Below are positions 1 through 11,400 of a stretch of DNA of 64,000 bases, in pieces (position 1 is the stretch's first letter; each line of letters starts with the position of its first letter). Source of the stretch: Tenebrio molitor (lineage: Eukaryota; Arthropoda; Insecta; Coleoptera; Tenebrionidae); NCBI RefSeq assembly GCF_963966145.1, contig NC_091049.1, forward strand, positions 23,684,001 to 23,748,000. Direction: 5' to 3'. The notes beneath the pieces are model-generated. The model was not told where the DNA came from. It did not search any database and saw only the letters and a list, made by a program, of their open reading frames with translations. Position numbers and translations under genes: made by a program.

Positions 1-473
1 TTTTGTTATTTCGCTTTTTTAGAGGCTTTTCTTTAGTAGGAATAATTTAATTATTACATATTTCGTGTAATTGATAATTGTATGTGATAAATAAATCGTG
101 TCAAATATTTCAAATGACCTTACATTGGACCCGGTCGAGCCGCCTGTGGGACACTTCTACTCCTAGGACTTGAAGTACTTCTATTCGGCTCAGAAAAAAT
201 GACAGTTTAACCGTCTCTATGGGGATACACAAAGGTGCGATTTTCGACCGCTTGAAGATAAAAGGTATTCTGGGTCCCGCACTCATGTGTTTTATTTGCG
301 GTACTTTTCCAACTGAAACCCTCATCGTTTGTATTCCGAACCTTTTCCGCCAAAGAGAAAAACACAACGTAGGACCCTCGCTGCGATGACGACAACCACC
401 ACACTTGTGTCAGTTTTGTTCACGTTCGAATATTTGGCGGAAAGAAGTAATGTCTTAGTGCTTATTTACAATG
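1..473 (+). repeat. LTR-like end fragment, runs off the left edge
   Basis: Two blocks make up this fragment. Positions about 1-245 match, in inverted orientation, 16080-16350. Positions about 270-460 resemble the terminal part of the 1.9-kb solo LTRs at 4667-6564 and 33031-34960, including a conserved stretch around 285-350 that contains TTTTCCGCC. The fragment therefore looks like the end of a mosaic LTR family related to both. Short ORFs on either strand here are not considered genes, because the same reading is simply carried by the repeat. The true left end lies outside the window. Confidence 0.5.
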
Positions 474-1394
474 GATATAAGCTTGACATAAGGCATAAGA
501 AATTCATGATACATGCAGTGGATATACAATGAATTTTTACGTAACTTATGAGAAGTGACCTCAGTGAACATTATTGTTGTGTATAAAAAGGCATGAAGAA
601 TTATATCAAGGCGATCTTCATTTACCAGGCCATGATACTGACCGAAGACAGTGTGCTATGGAATGGCCTACCACAGTGTGGCAACATTGCTTCACCAATA
701 TTTGGTGAAAAAATTCGAAATCCACGAAACCTGTCATTGAATTTGAATTTGTCAAATATGAGTGATCTAATTTTGCGACGGTTCAAAAATGCATTATCGC
801 ATTGTAATATACAGTTTAAATCCACTTTGGGGACAAAAAAATAAGGGTGCTCATTACTGATAATATTTCAGATGTTCTGCCGTGTTCCGGGCTATTGAAA
901 CTGTTTGGTTATAAACTAACGCGAGGTGGGCATTTCCAACTTAAATATGTATAACAATTTTGTTCTCTCCATTGCCTAAATCCCACCCCATTTCTTGTAA
1001 CTTCCTTCCCAGTCTCATTTCAATATTCCTTTTGAAAGCCAAAAGATTTTGCCCAGTGATTGTGTGGTAATTACTAATTTTAATTATTTCCAAATTGGGT
1101 TCGTTCCCTCATTTGATGGAAACTTAAATACAGGTACCTACGTAATTTGAAGAAGAAGACGCATAATTTGAGTTGCAATTTGGTACGCAACACTTAAATG
1201 ACATTTTTAATTCAGTTTGACGAATTTGACCAAGGACTTGTCAAAATTTATTTTAAATGTCGAATTGCTTTCAAAATTTTAGGAATATCGTAGGTCATGG
1301 AATGGCCTACCAGAGAATGTGGCAACGTAGCCAGTGTCCTGGCCTGTAACTTTAGACCGCCTTGATTATATTCGAGTGATATGGACACATAAAT
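474..1394. other. Gene-free interval with a short direct repeat
   Basis: No supported gene. An 83-codon ORF at 593-844 has no recognisable domain. A stretch reading GGAATGGCCTACCA occurs at about 659 and again at about 1299, each followed within a few bases by TGTGGCAAC, suggesting remnants of one repeat. Otherwise AT-rich sequence with nothing recognisable. Confidence 0.4.
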
Positions 1395-2488
1395 GATTTT
1401 TCGGCCTCACAATCTGGGAAATATAGCGTTACCTTACACTTTAGGTCAAGGGAGGTGCGAGTTCCCGTACAATGTCAAAAATTTCTAGTGGAATGTGGGA
1501 AAAATCTAGTGGAGTACGGGAAAAATGTGCGGACACCGTTGATTTATTCTTTTCACAGTTACTTTAAAATTAAAGTGTCCATATCTTACTTTAATTTAGA
1601 ATAAAAAAACACATTTCCCTGTATAATTTTTCCGATAAATGTGTTTGTTTAATTTATATCGATCGAAAAAGAAAATAATCGTAACAGGGAAAATACAACC
1701 TATTGGGTTGGCAGCTGTATATGTCAAAAAGTTTGACAATTGTCAGGTGTTTCATAAATATCTGCAAAATTGCACAATAAAACTAAAACACAGAAGTTGA
1801 TATATGGTTTTGTGTACCTACTTTATCCAGTACTAGCTGTTAGTGCTAAAGTGCAACTGGAAACTAAAAATATACAAAAAATTCTAACCCCAAAATCTTG
1901 TATTCACCTGAAGAAAGATGATTCGTTTTCACCAGGAAGTAGTGGTTAAGTACAAGACATTTTAATAATTTGCAACATTATTAACATAATTTATTTAGTA
2001 AAATTACAGTTGTAAACATTATTGTTACAATTCTCCACTTTAGAGAACAATGCAGAAACAATTTGGTAACTGTCAGCTTTATTACTTCTGGGTTGAATGT
2101 CAATATGTTGTACTGGTGCTTCTCTTACGGTACTGATGATGGAATTCTCAATGTTGGATGGTTACATTGGAAGCAACTGCTAAAAATTCAAGTAGATTAA
2201 AGCACTGTATCGAAGTTTGTGACACAACTCACCATTGTTTGAGCTGTAGCTGCAACACAGTACATTTTGTTTTTGATGTTGAAGGAAGGCCATCAGTCAT
2301 CACGAATCATTTTAGGAACTTCAATCTTGTGTCCATAGGGCAATCAAGGTTCAAATATTTGTCAATTTTATTTGAAATTGTTTTAATTGTATTAATACCA
2401 ATTTAACCTGACTTCCATATATTTCTTCACAGTTTCAACCCAGTTTGGATTGGTAATGGCAAACGATCTACAAATATTGGTTTTTGTG

Positions 2489-2755
2489 TCAGTTATCAAT
2501 ATAATATCTTCTCTTGACATTTTCCATTTTCAGAGTATATAACTCCTTTCGGAGACAGGCACCACAAACACCTATTAATAAAACTGTCTGTAATAAAATA
2601 TGGTTTATTAAAAATTTGTGAATTAAAGAATAGTTATTACATACTTTCGTGAGAAAAAATTGTCCAATGTAACGTTGTTTCGATTTTTGTGGTAATAAGT
2701 CAGAATTTAGTCCTGCCACTAGTTGTACTGCCTCTGGTGTCACATTTAACTCACT
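2489..2755 (-). pseudogene. Tyrosine-recombinase-like fragment, two exons (copy 1)
   Basis: Read on the minus strand, exon one (about 2755-2646) ends at a GTATGT donor and exon two starts after TTACAG at 2587; both are phase 0 and join in frame. The unspliced frame is also open. After splicing, the product contains the pattern KSKQRYIGQFF followed by LLIGVCGACLRKELYTLK, which resembles the first conserved block (with its arginine) of tyrosine recombinases related to Cryptons and DIRS elements in invertebrates. The C-terminal His-Arg-Tyr part is not present, so this is a fragment. Conservation of the intron in both copies at 2.6 and 38.4 kb suggests the exons were part of the element before it spread. 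Family assignment comes from motif recall, not a search. Confidence 0.45.
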
Positions 2756-3000
2756 CTATATTATATACTAGACATTTTTTTCACTCGATTAATACACCAA
2801 AATCAAATTTTGAAGCACGACCGTGAAAATTTAGCCGGCAAATAATTTGTTAGGAAAAAAACAAATGAGCGGTCACGGTCGTCAAGGAATTGATTCCACA
2901 GCATTCGATTCTTTATTGACGATGTCAAATTCTACAATAAAATTAGTCTTGATTTTTAAAAGATTTAATATTTTGGTCAGCCGAAAAGTCTAATACAAAT

Positions 3001-3110
3001 GTCGTACGGGACGTATTTTCCGGCCCTCCAACTAATCAGGCACTCGGCTGCGCCATCGTGCCCGAAACCAGTTGTCGTGCCGGAAAATTCACATCCCGTA
3101 CTCTAATGTA
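3001..3110. repeat. GC-rich hairpin at the end of the 1.7-kb element
   Basis: GTACGGGACGTATTTTCCGG near 3003 is mirrored by CCGGAAAATTCACATCCCGTAC near 3085, arms of about 22 nt with a loop of about 60 nt. The same structure is found at about 37970-38078 in the other copy. It is probably a terminal structure of the element. Confidence 0.6.
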
Positions 3111-3214
3111 AATAACTATTCCAGTTGCCCAAATTTACAAAGTATTCTTATATATCTCTTATGTATTTCTTATGTCTTATGTCCATTGTGAATAAGCACT
3201 TAGATCATTACAAA

Positions 3215-3345
3215 TTTAAAAAAAGCTATATTCTATCTCGTGATTCGGAAGTCACGTCATTGGTCCCGGTCTATTGAGTTGGTCATCATGCCCCTCATAG
3301 ATTTGTAAATCAGTCCTAGACTGTGAAACAACATTTTATAATAAC
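3215..3345 (+). mobile_element. 5'-truncated SINE body
   Basis: About 120 bp match, in inverted orientation, the body of the tRNA-headed repeat at 32370-32598. The tRNA-like head is missing here; the tail runs into an AATAA-rich end. This is a typical SINE truncation pattern. Confidence 0.5.
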
Positions 3346-3861
3346 AATAAACGTCATGATATAGTCATTTATAATATCGGGTGTTCATTTAATATTCTGG
3401 TAGTATTACCTCGTTTCACTCGCGTTTTAAACTGACCCACTCGTGCCAATCTACACAAGAACTCGTCAAATAAACTACTATATTTTAGCACAGATTTACA
3501 CTATTTAAAAGGAACAACTGTATTGCCAAGATGTGCAGGGAGAATGTTTCCAACTTTTATTAAACTGATCGTATTTATAAAGATTAATAAAAATGCAATT
3601 TGTTGTATTATTTATTAATCACTCTAATTCACTTATTCCTTGAAGTAACCTCTAATAACCCTAGGTGGCGGACAGGGGACTGCCTTCCAGATGTACAAGG
3701 TAGGAGGGAAATACAAATAAAATATCCACCTCAGACCAACAGGTTAGAAGAAGATAACTATACCCTTCAATATTAAAACTGGGAGCAAGAAAATGTCTTT
3801 AAATACTTTCCATAAACAGTATACCACAGACGAAACGAAATTACTTCGACAGTTGGTTATA

Positions 3862-3967
3862 CGGGGTCATTATAAATGTTTGTAACAACTAGTGGACGTA
3901 CCGGCGCACCTAAAGCATAGCGCACAGCCACCTACGATGGGACAATCATTTATAATGACCCTGTAGT
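3862..3967. mobile_element. Short MITE with GGTCATTATAAAT ends
   Basis: Ends ACGGGGTCATTATAAAT and ATTTATAATGACCCTGT are inverted repeats about 105 bp apart. The same end sequence, with GGGACAAT just inside, is found at 4613 and 7269, the ends of a longer related element. Confidence 0.65.
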
Positions 3968-4666
3968 TCTGCGATGCAGAGAAATACGGGAACCCACTGC
4001 ATTAACACTCGCAGATTAACCACTACGTATGATTGTATGGATAATAACTAATAAGAAATCCTCAAACTTGGTTGACAACCGGCGCTGCTTCAAGTCATGG
4101 TTGAACATGGGTGGAAACTATGATACTGTCAGAACAAATGCATCAACATCTTAGGATAGAAGTATTGACCTATAAAATCTAAATAACAGGAAATACACTT
4201 CACTTCATCAGACGCCGTTTTCACTGAAATCCTATTTGAATTTCTAAAATGATACTTAATCTATTGTATCTAAATGTAAGACTGTCATTCACTTATTCCA
4301 TGGCAAAGCAACGAAATAAAAAACACAATTTAAAAAAATTATAATACTATTTAACATACAACTCACAGAAAAATACACTTACAGTGAAACTTTTGGAAAT
4401 TCGAAAAGGATGTTCATTCTTCGCTTATTCCTCTATATAGTGATATTTATCATATCCATGGAAGTACGCATCAATGAACATATAAATCACTCTCAGCTGT
4501 TTCTGGAAAAGAAATGCTTTACTTAATGAAAAGGTAAACTAGAGCATATTTAAATAGATGGACTAGGTCATGAAATTCAATAACGATAAAAAAGATCTAA
4601 TGCGAACTAATACAGGGTTATTATGATTGTCCCATCGCAGTTGGCGTTGAAAACCCACATAACTAT

Positions 4667-6564
4667 TGTAATGATTTGAATACATTACTTTTTCCGCCAA
4701 ATATTCGAACCTGCGCAAACGGTAACAAATGTGGTCGTGATCGTCATCGAATCGGAGGAGCCCTACGTTGTGATTTTCTTTGGCGGAAAAAGGTTCGGAA
4801 TGCAAACGATGAGGGTTCCAGTTGGAAGAGTGCCGCAAATAAAACACACATGTGAGGGACGCAAAATACCTTTTATTAAAAATGCCTGTAATAACTTTGA
4901 TGAAAAAGAAATTGAAACGAATACAAAGGACAGAAATTAAGTTTAACGAGGTACAAGAAATTAACTAGTTGAGTACATCACAAAAATAAATGACAAGATG
5001 AATGCAACAATATTTAAAATAACAGAAAAACGGGCACATGACAGACAAAATGACAGTTAAAGCTTGCAAGACAAGTAAACAAATTATGGTGCAGTTATTA
5101 CAGACAGGGACGGATGAAAAACCCTCTTTAAAAACCGTATCCCAGGTATTACTCATATTTCACAATTAGATTAATGACAAAAACAATGGTTATTTGAAAC
5201 TACGCGGTCAAGGTACGCCAACGGGAGCCTAGAGCTGGAGGTAACAAACTTTCGGCCGCGAGGGGACTCAGAAGAATAATCTGAGTCATCTTGAAATCAA
5301 GCGACGTTTATAGATATTCGGGGTATTAATGAACGTCAGACTATTTCGCCGACCAAGCAAGAGTGACAGAGCGCCTCGGGGTCGTACGATTAGCATCACT
5401 AAACAGCATAAGCGAATATTTAGCTCCACCGTCCCCAACCAACAGTTTCCCGACAAACCCCCGAAATCTCTATAACCTCGACGGAAGCTTCACGAGAACA
5501 TCCCGCCGCCGCATAAGCGAAGACTCAGGTCCGCCCCCGCTAACGGTTTTAAATAACCGTAGCTTCCACAGAAATTTACTAAACTACCCCACGACTTCCT
5601 GATTGTCACCTAGCTCCCACAGGGGCGCACTTACAACATTTTACTTTAACTTTTCCGAAATCTAGCAACAACACGAAGGAAAAAAAAAACCGAGTTTAAC
5701 TCTATCGAACAAAGCGTAACATTAAACGATGAGAAAATCCAACAAACAAAGCGCAACATCAAACAATGATAAAATAAGTAAAACAAACGCAACATTAAAC
5801 CAGGATAACATAAGCAAAACAAAACGCAACATTAAACAATGAGGAAATGAAAGAGAACAAAGCGCGAAGTTAAAACGATAAAATAAAAAACACTTTAAAC
5901 AGGAATACAATACTCGCTGGCAATACTAAACAAAAATATGGCGGGTCGAGTGCCATTAAACAATGTTAGTGAAAGAAAAACAAAATGGACGCACGCGGTC
6001 CGGACGACGGCTACTAATTTCCGAAATTACAAGATTGCAAAAAAAATGAACCTCCCGGGGGAAACTTAGGGATAACGCTTATAATTAACAAATGGGCCCT
6101 TCTTAAAGAAACAGCATGCAACAAAATGAAATCTACAACATACCCTTACCACGTGGTCCTGGACCCAAAAACAAAAACAACGGACAACGAACGTGAGATA
6201 AATAATTACCCGTGTGGAATCAAAAAAGAAACTGCCGGATTCTTCACGGGGACACAAAATATCTATTCGGGACGGTAGTGTAATTGGTTCGGATTTAACT
6301 TACAAATTTGAGAAACTTGGATCGCTCTTCGCAAGGTGTGTTCGTTTCGAAAAACTAAACAAAAGTGACCTACCCCCTTCAACCGCCCGCGCGAGCCCGT
6401 TTCATCCCCCCTATCTTTCCGCTTTTCAACAGCGTCCACAACTCGCCAAGAGTACCAACCCCATCCCTTAGTTCCTAGTCTAGCCGCTAGTACCTTCCCA
6501 TTTGGCGCGCTCTCGTGGCGGTACCGGGAATTAAAAATTTTAAATTTTAAACTGGGTCACTACA
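4667..6564 (-). mobile_element. Solo LTR, 1.9 kb, copy 1
   Basis: Read on the plus strand it begins TGTAATGATTTG and ends GGTCACTACA, so both ends carry the TG...CA rule of LTRs. It is flanked by CTAT at 4663-4666 and again at 6565-6568, a 4-bp target duplication. The whole unit is repeated in the opposite orientation at 33031-34960, with its own different duplication (AACT). No internal retroviral genes lie beside either copy, so both are solo LTRs. A run of related units of about 50 bp containing AACATTAAAC sits at about 5715-5850. Short ORFs within it are not genes. Confidence 0.75.
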
Positions 6565-6574
6565 CTATAGTCTA

Positions 6575-6728
6575 TTTTTTTCTGGTAGGCGGTTGCGCGC
6601 GCCATTTACAAAACCTTGCAACGAAATGCGACCCCCTGTTGATTACTCTATTCCACTAACCAATAGGGAGGTCGCATTTCGTTGCAGGATTTTGTAAATG
6701 GTGTGCGCAACCGCCTACCAGGAAAAAA
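6575..6728. mobile_element. Foldback MITE (GGTAGGCGGTTGCGC ends)
   Basis: TTTTTCTGGTAGGCGGTTGC at the left is mirrored by GCAACCGCCTACCAGGAAAAA at the right. Arms are about 60 nt and extend through CAACGAAATGCGACC, with a loop of about 35 nt. Confidence 0.7.
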
Positions 6729-6732
6729 TATA

Positions 6733-7119
6733 CCACGACCTGCTGTATAATAACCGGCCTCTTCCTTTCATTAAAAAAGCATTGCGAAAATGTTTCCGAG
6801 AAAGAACCAATTTTCGTCGATGAGGGCGCCAGAGTACGGGCGCTTCTAAAGAACAAAAATGGGGAAAAATATGTTTAGACATGTTTTTAGAGTTAAGATT
6901 GAGTACAGTAAGTTCATATTTTCTTTCTAAAACAATACTGAATACAATCGTATTTTTGTATTTTTGATTTTAAATTCGAATGTCATTTGAACGAGAAAAA
7001 CTCTCGGTGACAAAACTTAAGATGAATAATATCCCCAAAAAGCGCCCGTACACTAGCGCTCTGCGGGGATCACTCAAATTACACTTTTGAACAAGCCGGT
7101 TATAATACAGCAGGTTGTG
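6733..7119. mobile_element. Element with inverted CCTGCTGTATAATAACCGG arms
   Basis: CACGACCTGCTGTATAATAACCGGC at the left pairs with GCCGGTTATAATACAGCAGGTTGTG at the right, arms of about 26 nt about 390 bp apart. A related GCCGGTTATAAT stretch occurs at 30048. Nothing coding is seen between the arms. Confidence 0.5.
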
Positions 7120-7269
7120 AAATATACTATAGTAGACAGATTTCCACTACCGCCAGGAGCGCCACCTATCGGCGATACTAGTCTCATTCATGTTATGAGG
7201 CTTGCGGCACATTCAACTACGTCATCAACGCCTACTGTGATGGGACAATAATTTATAATGACCCTGTAT

Positions 7270-8406
7270 AATATTAACAATAACATAGATTAAAGACAGA
7301 CTTGTATGACATCAATAAAAGAAGACGGCGCGCTGTATAATCAATTCATTGGAGTTGCTGTATTTACTAGTTGTATTAATTGTTTACACGTGTTTCGTCA
7401 ACGATGTTGGCCTCATTGGAACAAGGAAGAGAACATTTAAACAACCAATAAAAAATAGTAATGAACTGTTTTTGTTACAAATCCGCGCCAGGTTCCGATA
7501 TGCGATATTTAAGGTAGCTTAAGTCTTTTTATTCTCGTACCGCACTGTCGATAAATTCTGTTCCATTTCTTCTCGCAGTACGAATAGCGTTGCATACGTC
7601 AATTTCCAACTCTTTTTCGTGTTTTCGGAAAACATAAGACAACACTACAAATAAGCCAGAAGCGCTGACTCCATCCCTAGTAACAAAGATTTGGAAATGA
7701 AATTACCTGCTAGAAGTGGAAGGAAGAACTTACTTGCACGCAATTAAGCATGGTTCACGGTGTTCACTAACTCTGTTAAATTTTAACATAATTTTAAGAA
7801 AGTGATTAGAATTTTTTAATGGCCGTTTTACGCTCCAGTTGTACAGTTCGAACAAACAAATATTGGTTTCGTAAATTATCTGGAAGAAGGATATTATTCA
7901 TTTATTTATAAAATTGTAACTTTTACTTTTCCGGTTGTTTTAGTGAATCTCCGCACTTGCAAGTAATTTATGATGCCATAAGATTTTCTACTTCGCTCCA
8001 ACCATCTAACTGAAATTATCGTTGCAGAACCAACACTCCTGTGAGGCCACATGGGAATATTTTCCTAAATTTTGAGAAAAATTACATATTTCCAGGTAAC
8101 GTAAAAAAGTCAGAAAAACTCTCATTTAACATATCTCATATTGATTGAATTTATATGGATTTTATGCATACTATTACGCTACCAGAAAAAAGCAAGAATA
8201 GTAACAGTAAATTTAATATTTTACTGCAGGACTTACTTTAAGTTTTCTTAAAAATAAAATGTGAGTAACTCGTTTTGTTGTAATTAATTTCCAAAATTCT
8301 GTAACAGTTTGTTCAGTAGGTTGTGGTATAACTAAATAGTTTCCACTCGTCGCATATCCATCCACTTGAAAAATATATAATTAGTAGCAACACTTAAGAT
8401 TGTGTT
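7270..8406. other. Gene-free interval, includes probable 3' UTR of the PTP gene
   Basis: No ORF of note and no repeat with clear ends. A minus-strand AATAAA at about 7900 (TTTATT on the plus strand) lies about 500 bp past the PTP stop codon and could serve its polyadenylation. Confidence 0.35.
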
Positions 8407-11400
8407 TTACCCTAACTGACCAAAAGGGGTGTGCTGTTCTGGACTGGTGACACATTGAGAATGCTGGTATTTAACAATGCTGTCATTCCACTGTAATCTT
8501 TTTAAATAATTGAGTTGTCGTTTAATGGCATTTACATCAAAATTTTCTTGACGAGAATTTTTAAATGGATTTTCTGTTTCCATCAAAACTTCTAAAACAA
8601 CTAGATGTACTAGTAAATAATTTTCCTAAAATGTTTTGTTATAGTACATGTTTCAATTAAAACATTAGCTTTTACCATTTGATTTACCATATGAGGTCTT
8701 TGCTCTCTTAAACTTTTTGTTAAATTATAAATATCAATTTCATTTGTTGATTTTGCCATTGCTAAAACTAGATCGCACAAAATTAATGTTCCAGTTCTGT
8801 TTACCCCAAACCTGGAAAAATTACATCAGAAAGTGATTAAATTACGTTAGATGATAATTTTCACATACCCAGAATGAATTACTATTGGCACGTTACTGGT
8901 TTCTGTAACTTCCCTTATATATTTTACTACTGGCACTAAAGTGTTTGGATAAATTGGATTTTCATCATCCGAACCCCATTTGAGATAGAAATGTCTAACT
9001 TTCCTTGTGTAGCTTTCATAATATATTTCGAATTCTCTGATGTCGTGATGCTCAAAGTCTTCTACCTTAGTTAACTTAATTATCATATTTCCGTATTCAT
9101 TCAAGGTATTTAATTTCTGCGGCCAGTACTCGGCACACATTCTCTAGTAAAAACAAAATAAACGTATGTTAATTTAGTTTGATAATTTTACATAGTGGAC
9201 AACAAACTTTTTTATTTTCAAAAAAATTAGTGGCCATTATGACTGTTTCAACATTCTCTTGCCAAATTAACCTCCAAAAATCTTTGATTGTGCTAAACTT
9301 AGGTCCTTGACATGCTATGTAAGCTTTTTCTCTGTTATAACCCTTTAAATAATGATTGAGAAAAAATACCTATGTTTTTGTTATACTCTTACATTTATGT
9401 AACTGGCATTTATATAGTCATCATTTCCTACTCCTGGTAACGCCTTTAAAACAACTCTGGTATGGTCATCTGAAAAACATGTTTTTTCCAGGTTCACTTA
9501 TTTAGTACAGTTTAGTATATTTTACATGGAATATATGTTTCATCTTTGTTTTTATTAAAGTTCATACTTTTCTTAGCAATCGCACATGAATGAGTTATTA
9601 CCTCTGGAAGAGACTTAAAAATATCCAAAACTATAATTTTATTAACAGCGAGTTTATGCTACTTACGCGAAACTGATTTTCAAGATCCTTGGTTGTTGAT
9701 CTTAGATTTGTTACGTAAGTTTCAAAATCTTGTAATTTTATGATTGTATTATTCGTTTGTCCGTTCGCAGTCACTACATCCAACAAAATCATTTCCTCTG
9801 GTACATTTCTCTCCTGTTCTGTATTTTTTCTCGATATGTAATAACGGTAAATAATACTTAAAATTGCAATTGCCACGATCAAACCGCAAAGTAAAATTAA
9901 TATCCAACCATTGCTAAAGGCGTCCATTGGTTTGTCAGACTCTATATAAAAAAAAAAAAAACAGTAGTTAATATTTTGCAAAATTAAGGGCCAGTTTTAA
10001 GAAGCGAAATTAAGTTAATCGTGATCAAATGCGAGATTAACTGAACACGTGATCAGAGTGAACCAATGGAAGTTTCGCATTCATGGGTTAATCGCACATT
10101 AAAATTTAATTCGAATTAAATATTTAATTCTCTTTTTGTAAACTGGCCCTAAGAGTTACCTTGAAATGCGGTTGTCAAGTCCAAGGAGGTTGCAGTCGTT
10201 TCAAAAGTTAAAGGTTTGAAGTTGCTTTTGGTGTCGGTTGTTATGTTTTGTTGATAACGTGTGGTTAACGTTGGTAAAGTCACAGTTGCTTCAAAAGTGG
10301 AAGATTCAAATTTAGGACTGCTTTTTACTTTTTTTGTAAAATGTTCACTTGCTATCGGTGATGGTTGGGTGAATAAATGTGTTTTTACTAGATTTAATGG
10401 ATTAATTGAAATGTTATCCAATAATTTAGTTTCATTTTTAATGATGACCCATAATCTTATATTGCAAGTTTTATTGGTTGTCACATTTTTAATAATTCTC
10501 CTTGTTTCTGTTGGAAGTATATTCTTTTCAACAGGTTTGTTTGATCCAGCGCACTGAAATATAAAAATTATGTGCAAAATAATTTTTGAAACTTTACTGC
10601 ATAATTTGTCGGAATATATCCAGTTATTATTATGATATACTCGTAAATGATTTAATTAAATTGTCATAATCAGTGTAAGAATTCTGCAATACTTACTTCA
10701 CATTCCACAGAGTAATTGAAAGATCTTCCTTTTTCAATATTTTCCCAGTCTATTAATAAACTTGCAGAATCGACAAATGTTGCGTGAAGTGTTTCTAAAA
10801 TGTCAATATCATGATATAGGGTAAAGTGTCTTTTGTTTAACGCTGGCCATTGGCATTTACATGATAATTACTTTGGATCGCGTTATAATAAGCTTTTAGC
10901 AGGAATTTTTAAGTGAATGTGACAAAATATTAGACTAGTATTTTATAAATCAATTTCAGTTTAGTTTATACTACAGAATAAAATAATTACGGAACTATTT
11001 GTTTCCCAGAAGATTTTATAACCGTTAGACAGTTACAAAATGTTCGACGAAATTTTTATGATCGTCTTGGTTAGTCTCTTGCAGCCTATGGAAGACAGTT
11101 TGAACAATTTATGAAATGAAAATTCAAAAATAATTAAAGTAGTTTAAAATTGTTGAAGTAGAATTTTATTTATTTTGATGTAATTATGATTTTCTATGTT
11201 TTATATTTATGAAATAAAACTGCACATTTTTCAAAGTCTATCCCATTCAATCATTTCTTTATTTGAAAAGGTATCCATTGAAATTATTACTGTTTAATGT
11301 TTGTTGAGTTTACATTATGTCAGCCTACTTGGCAAGCCTCGTGGTAAATTTAATAAATTTTATCCACAATCACATTTTAAAACGACTTTTTTTAGAATTT

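Larger units (their letters stand above)
1395..3121 (-). mobile_element. 1.7-kb element carrying tyrosine-recombinase exons, copy 1
   Basis: This block is repeated in inverted orientation at 37950-39672 over essentially its full length. It carries a self-complementary end (see 3001-3110) and two exons of a tyrosine-recombinase-like protein on the minus strand. The flanks of the two copies differ, so it behaves as a transposed unit rather than part of one large inverted duplication. Terminal inverted repeats and target duplications were not clear to me, so the superfamily is left open (Crypton-like or a gene-capturing non-autonomous element). Confidence 0.6.
4613..7269. mobile_element. TIR element split by an LTR and foldback insertions
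   Basis: The left end (ACAGGGTTATTA, then TTGTCCCATCGCAGT at about 4628) pairs with the right end (CTGTGATGGGACAAT at about 7240, then TTTATAATGACCCTGT). Between them lie a 1.9-kb solo LTR (4667-6564), a foldback (6575-6728) and another inverted-arm segment (6733-7119). Without these, only a few hundred bases belong to the element. It is thus the oldest layer of this stack. The TIR resembles the short MITE at 3862-3967. Confidence 0.55.

Noticed and set aside
4563..4940. ORFs resembling those at 110-404 and 34761-34967, suggesting a shared protein
   Set aside because: The similarity is DNA-level homology of LTR ends; it is read in different frames and strands with no consistent product.
10261..10557. 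Plus-strand 98-residue hydrophobic ORF
   Set aside because: It is the antisense of the Thr-rich stalk exon of the PTP gene.
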